Below are positions 58,169 to 64,000 of a stretch of DNA of 64,000 nt, one piece after another. The notes beneath the pieces are model-generated. The model was not told the origin of the DNA. It was given only the letters and a program-made list of their open reading frames with translations, and searched no databases. The stretch is from Agrocybe praecox (lineage: Eukaryota; Basidiomycota; Agaricomycetes; Agaricales; Agrocybaceae), in assembly GCA_964017145.1 (NCBI GenBank), contig OZ024840.1, forward strand, positions 2,976,001 through 3,040,000. The letters are read 5' to 3'. The translations under genes and the position numbers were made by a program. Position 1 is the stretch's first letter. Each line of letters starts with the position of its first letter.

Positions 58169-60195
58169 TCACAAATCGTATTTAATAAGATCATCGGCGT
58201 TCACAATCGACTTGTTGATGAACGAACGGGCTTCCAGTACCACCCAGAACTTGAGCAGCGTGCCGAGGTTGCTGGAAGGCAAGTCCCTCGTCATCGACTC
58301 GCGAGTAGCCATTTGTCCTCCGAGTTTTCGGAGAATAGGCAAGGCACTGGCGAATAGATCCAGTCCGGGATCGAGCTGTCGACCGATACCCTCCAGTAAT
58401 AAGATGGAAATGACGGTGTTGATAAAGTCGCCTTCCATCTTGACGTGGTGTACCCGGACATTCTTCAGTACTTGGGTAAGCAAGTCGGAGATTTTGATCT
58501 GCCCGAGAGAGAAAGTCTTGCGCTTCACGCTCAACATGAGGTGTTGCATTTTGAGCGCGAACGTCTCGGTGTCGATGGCTAGTTCCGGGGAGCGCGAACG
58601 CTCTACCATGAGTTGCCCCGTTCGGTACCCGTCAAATTCAGCCACGGAGCGGAAGAGATCGAGAAAGTTGCGTCTGTTTGTCTCATCTAATGTGGTGACG
58701 AGCCCTGCGTCAATGAAGACGATTTCAGGTACGTAACCGTTCTGATGCAACTGTTTTAATTCTCGGTGCCACTCTTTAGGGCTGTCCTCCAGATCGCGGA
58801 GGCGTGCGACGATCTCATCCGAGTCTGAATAGTCGGCGGTGACTAGGGGGAGAGGGAGGCCCGAGGAGTCAGTCGGGTGTTTGTGGAAGAGGTTCTTGTA
58901 CAAGTTTTCGAGAAGCAGGCGGGTAGTTGGAGGTTTGCTGAATTTGACCATGATGTTGCCTGGATGGAGATCAGAGTGAATGAAATTGTCGAGGAGAAGC
59001 ATGTTCTATGGGGGAAAAGGTGAGATGGAGTTTGTTAAATTGGCGTTTACGTACCAAAAACGCGTCAAGACCGACAGTGGCCATTTGGTCGTCGTATGGC
59101 CCACCCCCATTACGAAGGAATATCTCCAATGGAAGTGCGTTTTCGAATTCCTCCACTAATAGATCCTTTGTTGACCAAATTTTGAGGGGTCTAGGAAAAG
59201 TGACGGGTACGTTTCTTGGAGCAAAATTTGATTCGAAAGTAAGGAGATTGTCTGCTTCTATTCTAAGGTCTAATTGCTGGTTCATCATAGCACCAAATAC
59301 TTGCACTTCCTCTGGGAGAGATATCCAGTGCATGCCAGGGAAGAGGTTTATGAAATTGGCAAAGAAGGACATGATACGGACGTCGCGGGATATCGTCTTT
59401 GAGACATGGGGATGAAGGACCTTGATGGCGACTGATGCTGTTGGAACGGTAGGAAGAGGATCTTTGAGGATGACAGGTTTCAAAGACCCAACAGGTGTTT
59501 TTCTTGTCCTCCGAGGGCCGAGATAAGAGGGAGGTATGAGGTCATTCTTGAGGGTAGCGCGGTAAACCTGGGCAATGGCACCTGTTCCGATGGGATTACT
59601 GTCAAATGTTTCGAAAACCTGATCAAAGGGGCGCTGGAAGACGGTCTCGATAACGCTCTTTGTGTGGGCAAAAGAGTGAGGAGTGCCTTGTGAGTGAAGG
59701 GAGCCGAGTTTCTGACAGAGAAGTGTTGGGAAGAGATCGGCACGAGAAGCGGCCCATTGAGACAGCTGGAATGTTGTTGAGCAGATATACACAGAAAAAG
59801 AATATAAAATGAACCTTGATGAACGTCGGTCCTGCAGCCTCCATGCGCGAAACGAGGAGCCCATACCACCACACCGCACCCCACCGGTCTCCTCGCTTGT
59901 CGATCCTGCCCACGAGCAGCATCGGCGACGATAAAATTACTGGTGCAAAGAGAAAAAGCAGGTATATGAACCTCTTTGCTATGAGAATAGGCTCGACGAC
60001 ATGACTCTGGAGAAGAGCGCGTAAAGAGCGATTGTGCTCGGAAGGCGAGAGGATCACAGGACGCAGTGGGATGGCTGCTGGACTGGAAAATACTGTATGA
60101 TGTGTCTGCTGCTGCCGCCTGGCCGGGTACGCATAGAGGACGACAGCGGCCGAAGCAGGGACAGCCCAGATTGCCCTGCGACGGAGGAAGAACAT
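58169..60195 (-). CDS. UbiB/ABC1-family kinase-fold protein, ADCK2/Cqd1-like
   Basis: Three exons (60195-59815, 59765-59055, 59005-58169) give 642 aa. The N-terminus (MFFLRRRAIWAVPASAAVVLYAYPARRQQQ) resembles a mitochondrial signal. A hydrophobic stretch FIYLLFLFAPVILSSPMLLVG comes next, then WGLLVSRMEAAGPTFIKLSQWAASR (KxGQ-like region; here KLSQ). The nucleotide loop is NPIGTGAIAQVYRATL, and VAIKVLHPHV carries the ion-pair Lys. The catalytic loop is FIHSDLHPGNIMV and the metal site VFIDAGLVTTL. The KLSQWAASR and GTGAIAQVY variants match ADCK2/Cqd1 rather than Coq8. Known: Cqd1-type proteins sit in the inner mitochondrial membrane and influence coenzyme Q distribution and lipid homeostasis. 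Catalysis is inferred only. Divergent from glycogenin with 100 bp between starts. Confidence 0.85.
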
Positions 60196-60295
60196 GAGAG
60201 GATGATGTCAGAAATTGTGTTGACATCTGTTGTGATAGTGGGATATTTTGGCTCTCATCACTGTTCAGTGTTCTTCTTGTCTCTGTTCGTGTTGA

Positions 60296-63200
60296 ATGGC
60301 TTCCACCAACGCGTTCGTCACCCTCGTCTCTTCAGATTCTTATCTCCCAGGTGCTCTCGCTCAGGTCGCTGCTCTCCGCGATGTACACCCTTCCCCACCG
60401 TCTCCCCCAGAACTCCCTTTTCAGACCGTATGTCTCGTTACCCCAGAGTCGCTCGACGTAAACACCATTCGTCGTCTCAGAAACGCCTTTGACCTCATCA
60501 TTGGCGTGGAGATTCTCGAACAGGACAACCCTGCAGGTCTCAAGCTTCTCGGTGCGTATCGCCTTTTTTCTCTGCATTCATGTCCTCAATTTCACTCTGT
60601 TCTAGGTCGTCCTGACCTTACTACTGTCCTTACAAAGTTGCACGTCTTCCGTCTCGTTCAGTTTTCAAAAATTATCTTCCTCGACGCGGATGTTCTCCCC
60701 ATTCGTCCCATTTCACATCTTTTTTCTCTTCCCCATGAATTTTCTGCCGCTCCTGACGTGGGCTGGCCAGATATCTTCAACTCTGGCGTCCTTGTTCTCA
60801 CACCAGGCGAAGATAAATTTGAGCAGCTCAATCAACTTGTCGCTACCAAACCATCGTGGGATGGTGGTGACCAAGGTCTTCTAAACGAATGGCGTGGGGG
60901 CGACTGGAACCGGCTTAGTTTCACCTATAATACCACTCCTACCGCCGCATATACGTGGGTTTTTGCTTCAATTTTCTTTATCTCTTTACGGCATTCAACT
61001 TCTTAATTTAGATATGCCCCTGCATATGCTCGTTATGGTTCTCAAATAAAGGCAATTCATTTCATAGGCCCAAATAAACCTTGGAAATCCATTGGATACC
61101 GTACACCCACCTCTCACCATCCTTCCAAATCCATCCAAACTGCTTATGACTATGACTCTCTGGTGGATCGATGGTTGGACGTGTACGATCGCCATTACAA
61201 TGTCGATGTTCCCCAAGCGTCGTTCGAAGTCAAGCACTACACTCCTGCTTGGGAATCTTCTATGGACCCCTTGCCTTCTGCTCCGCCTTTAGACCTTGAC
61301 GAACTCAAGCGTCTGGCCATTCAAGGCCTGAATGCTTCTTATGAGAATAGTAGACCAGGTGAGGGCGCATACAAAAGTTTGCCACTTCAGGGTCGCGTCG
61401 ATCTTATGCGTCCAAGAAAAGCGGAGCAAATTCCCACCAATGTCTTGCAAGTCAGTCGGCGACAGCGGGATCAGAATGCATATAGTCAACCCACAGACGA
61501 TTCAGATCTCTTACCATCCGAATCCTTTGCATTCTCTACCCCTATTTCTCGTCATGCTGCTTTGCATAACGATGAACCTCGATGGCATACATTACCCACA
61601 CCCGGTCCCGAAGAAATTCCGTCCAGTCCTCGTTTGCGTTTGATCTCTCTTCCATCGACACCCTCCACTGCACCGGACTTCTATGCCAGTGAGAGCGAAT
61701 CTGACAGGTTCCCTTTGGAACGTCCAGACGAAGGCCATCATCACCATCACGAACCTACTGCTCCTGGAAATCACCATCACCGTCGCGAATCTCCTGTTCA
61801 TGGCCTCCAGAAACAGCATGCTGAGGAACCTCAAATGCAGCCTGCTTCTACTCCTATGATGTCATGGAATCCTGCTGTAGAGCCTCCTCCTACAGTTACA
61901 CCGACTGTCAATGCGTTCCCTTCCGATACTTATTTTGCCAATGTCTGGGACCATACTCCATCGAGAAAAAATGACCGTGCGCAGCTAGGTCCCTCTCCAG
62001 ACTCTGGTGGCTTCTTTCAACCCCCTACACCTCCTGTCATCCCCGATACTTTGATTCAGCAGGGTCACTATCGCAATGTCACAGGCGATTCTACAGTTGG
62101 AGCCACTCCTAGTCCAGATAAGTCGAAGGTCAAAACAGTATTCCCATGGGAAGGCCAACCTCGAGTCATGCCAACGAGAGTTTTTCCCGACTCAGATGCC
62201 CCTCTCCCTTCGTTGTTCCTTAGCCCAAGTAGCCAGAGCCAAACCTCGACTACAACGCAACCCAGTACTCCGGAAATCACTACATCTCACATTCCCAGTC
62301 GTTCTATGCCACTTTCTCCTCTATTTGGTCTACCTAACGCATTGAATTATGCGAATGCATGGGACACTGTTCCGAGCATACAAAAGTATGCATCACGACT
62401 TGTCAAACCACCTCCCCCTCCACCAACACTAGCCCCACCATTTGAGGATGAATCTTATAGAAAATCACGCAAGAAGAGTTGGGATGAACGTACAGAAGTG
62501 AGCAGCCGCGATGGTGATGATGAAGATAATGCAGATGACGAAGACGAGGATGAGGCTGTCGCTCATAAAACTCGACAATGGGTCGACGAGGATGACAGTG
62601 GCTCTGAAGCCGCAAAAAGGCGCTCGAGAAGAGGTTCTATTGTCACCGCTACGTTAAAACCCAAGAAGAAAGAGTACAGGAGCCGTGGCGTGCAAACTAT
62701 GGTCATCGAGACGCGTAGTATGGCGGTTCAGGTCGATGCTCCCAAGCCTGAACCAAGGCATCAGAAGCGTGGGTCAGTCTCGAATAGACGCCATTGGGCG
62801 CCAACGACAGCGACTTCTGCAGCACCTGCAATGACGCGGTCGGTATCGATGGATACCTCGAACAGTCCTTCCTCAAACGTATTGACTATTGCCCCTGCTC
62901 TTTTGGCACCGGAGCCTTTGCGAAGCTATAAGAGGTCACCCCCTGAGTCCCCAAAGACACCATCCCATTCGTTGAAGTCGTCAAGGGAATTTGTTACTGT
63001 GCCTCCTAGTCAAAATGGCACCGCCAGGCCTTCTCCCAAAATCACACCATCCACTATCAGCACCAGCAAGGTCAAACCTACTGTTCGCACTTCTAATTCA
63101 CCCACGACAAGATTTATCCCTATGGAGCAGCCTGCGTCTTCACCTGCACCTTTATCTGCATCTCCAGTGATAACATCGCATGTTCCTGCGTCTGTTACCA

Positions 63201-63448
63201 AGCAATCAGCTCGATTCTCACCTGCCTCTATAACACGTCGGGTATCGAATGATTCGTCCCTTGGTTCTCCTTTGTCTTCTATAGGTCCAGTCTCACCTGT
63301 TGATGGGCAAGCTGTTCCTTTGCCTATCAGAAAGGGCACTCGTGTCTGGGACCCTGCTAGGGGTGTCGATGTGTTCAAGCGTGGATCGGAGGAGGTCCTT
63401 GCGCGATTTTTGAAAATGGGAGGTGCTTTTGAAGAGGAAGCGCGATAA
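60296..63448 (+). CDS. GLG1: Glycogenin (self-glucosylating GT8 initiator of glycogen)
   Basis: Three exons (60296-60551, 60606-60954, 61012-63448) give 1013 aa. The GT8 domain fills residues 1-270: AFVTLVSSDSYLPGALAQV, LTKLHVFRLVQFSKIIFLDADVLP with the metal-binding DxD, FNSGVLVLTPG, GGDQGLLNEW, the acceptor-tyrosine region NTTPTAAYTYAPAYARYG, and IHFIGPNKPW with the second metal-binding His. The remaining 740 residues are disordered and Ser/Pro/Thr-rich with a His run (GHHHHHEP, NHHHRRES) and an acidic patch. They end in a conserved-looking WDPARGVDVFKRGSEEVLARF peptide. Known: glycogenin primes glycogen synthesis, and its C-terminal peptide recruits glycogen synthase; the last motif is the likely docking site. 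The long tail is normal for basidiomycetes. Confidence 0.93.
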
Positions 63449-64000
63449 GTTATACTCATATTTGCGAAGGCTTTTTTTTCTTTTCTTGTTTTCTCTTGGA
63501 CGATTATTCCCCTCCCTTTTTCCCTACTGTTATCAACTTCGTTTCTCATTGGTTATGTATACTATGTCATCGGATTCCTTTTCTTTTTGTTTGCCTTCCA
63601 ACGTTTTGTTAGTTTCACCCACACATTCGTCTCTCTCGTTACCGTCTTCTGCATACACATCCATACCCAGATTCATGAGCAATGTCCGCGACCCCCATTC
63701 CATCATTCATATAGTTGTCACCCACCGTCATTCCTTCTCGCCTTTTTACTCTCTCCATTCAGCACTCGCGCCCCTCTTTTGGTAGTTATCCTCGCACATA
63801 TGTAGATTTCATGTAGAAGCACAGGTGTTCGCTTACAGTGAATACGCATCATCATGTTTGCATTCACCAATTCTCAGCACAGCCAACAAATGTACCGACG
63901 TCATTTCAATCCGCAAGTGACGTCACCGGAGTAATCTAGTGTATTTGGAAAGACTAGATAGGTATAAAAGTAGGAGCTCCTAGACTTTTATATTCTCCAA
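63449..64000. other. 3' flank of glycogenin and possible promoter of the next gene
   Basis: 552 bp, strongly T- and C-rich from 63470 to 63780, consistent with a 3' UTR followed by a pyrimidine-rich promoter. Short ORFs here are compositional. A TATAAAAG at 63963-63970 near the right edge may serve a gene beyond the window. Confidence 0.4.
63963..63970 (+). promoter_or_regulatory. Possible TATA box for a downstream gene
   Basis: TATAAAAG fits the TATA consensus and lies 30-37 bases from the window edge. No start codon is available to test it. Confidence 0.25.

Noticed and set aside
63449..63805. Ser/Leu-rich ORFs after glycogenin
   Set aside because: They arise from pyrimidine-rich 3' sequence and overlap each other in different frames.

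Overview
The window reads as nuclear DNA of a filamentous basidiomycete, most likely an agaricomycete. Genes are packed on both strands and almost all are cut by short introns of roughly 48-60 nt with GTNNGT donors. Frames match fungal housekeeping proteins only after these introns are removed. The fungal markers include a DMC1/LIM15 recombinase, an LSB5-like VHS/GAT protein, SLA2, BDP1, CWC25 and a PTM1-type membrane protein. There is no operon logic. I support 29 protein-coding genes, one cut by the left edge. I saw no rRNA, tRNA or CRISPR array. Gene models are hand-spliced by reading frame and family motifs; exon phases were checked for most of them.

Layout. 1-9.4 kb: the end of an LSB5-like gene, a mitochondrial seryl-tRNA synthetase, a replication factor C small subunit, the Fe-S scaffold CFD1, an unknown protein with a degenerate RRM-like end, and a bacterial-type (family I.5-like) lipase. 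9.4-22 kb: a multi-RRM protein, RNA polymerase subunit RPB6, an HST3/HST4-type sirtuin, a secreted RNase T2, meiotic recombinase DMC1 in 19 exons, and splicing factor CWC25. 22-38 kb: a small voltage-sensor-like membrane protein, a Ser/Pro-rich unknown, endocytic adaptor SLA2, SURF1/SHY1, a large unknown two-TM protein, an unknown CxxC protein, and TFIIIB subunit BDP1. 38.3-39.0 kb: a 701-bp inverted-repeat element that looks like a non-autonomous DNA transposon. 39-52 kb: an NDUFA9/COQ11-like protein, an MFS transporter, RPB2, PTM1-like and SNX4. 52-64 kb: REV7, two tandem class-C beta-lactamase-fold serine hydrolases, an ADCK2/Cqd1-like mitochondrial kinase-fold protein and glycogenin.

Most neighbours share no pathway. 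Themes recur nonetheless: transcription (RPB6, RPB2, BDP1), genome maintenance (RFC subunit, sirtuin, DMC1, REV7), mitochondria (SerRS, SURF1, NDUFA9/COQ11-like, ADCK2-like) and endosomal traffic (LSB5-like, SLA2, SNX4, PTM1-like). Many pairs are divergent with 100-240 bp between start codons, or convergent with 71-180 bp between stops, so shared promoters and overlapping 3' ends are likely.

The main surprises are gene-structure oddities and one fresh duplication. SLA2 appears to have its AUG split by an intron. PTM1 is best explained by an AT-AC intron. DMC1 has a 9-nt micro-exon. The beta-lactamase-fold genes lie in a direct, abutting 2.38-kb tandem duplication. The lipase keeps both the catalytic triad and the four zinc-ligand positions of thermophilic Bacillus-type lipases.
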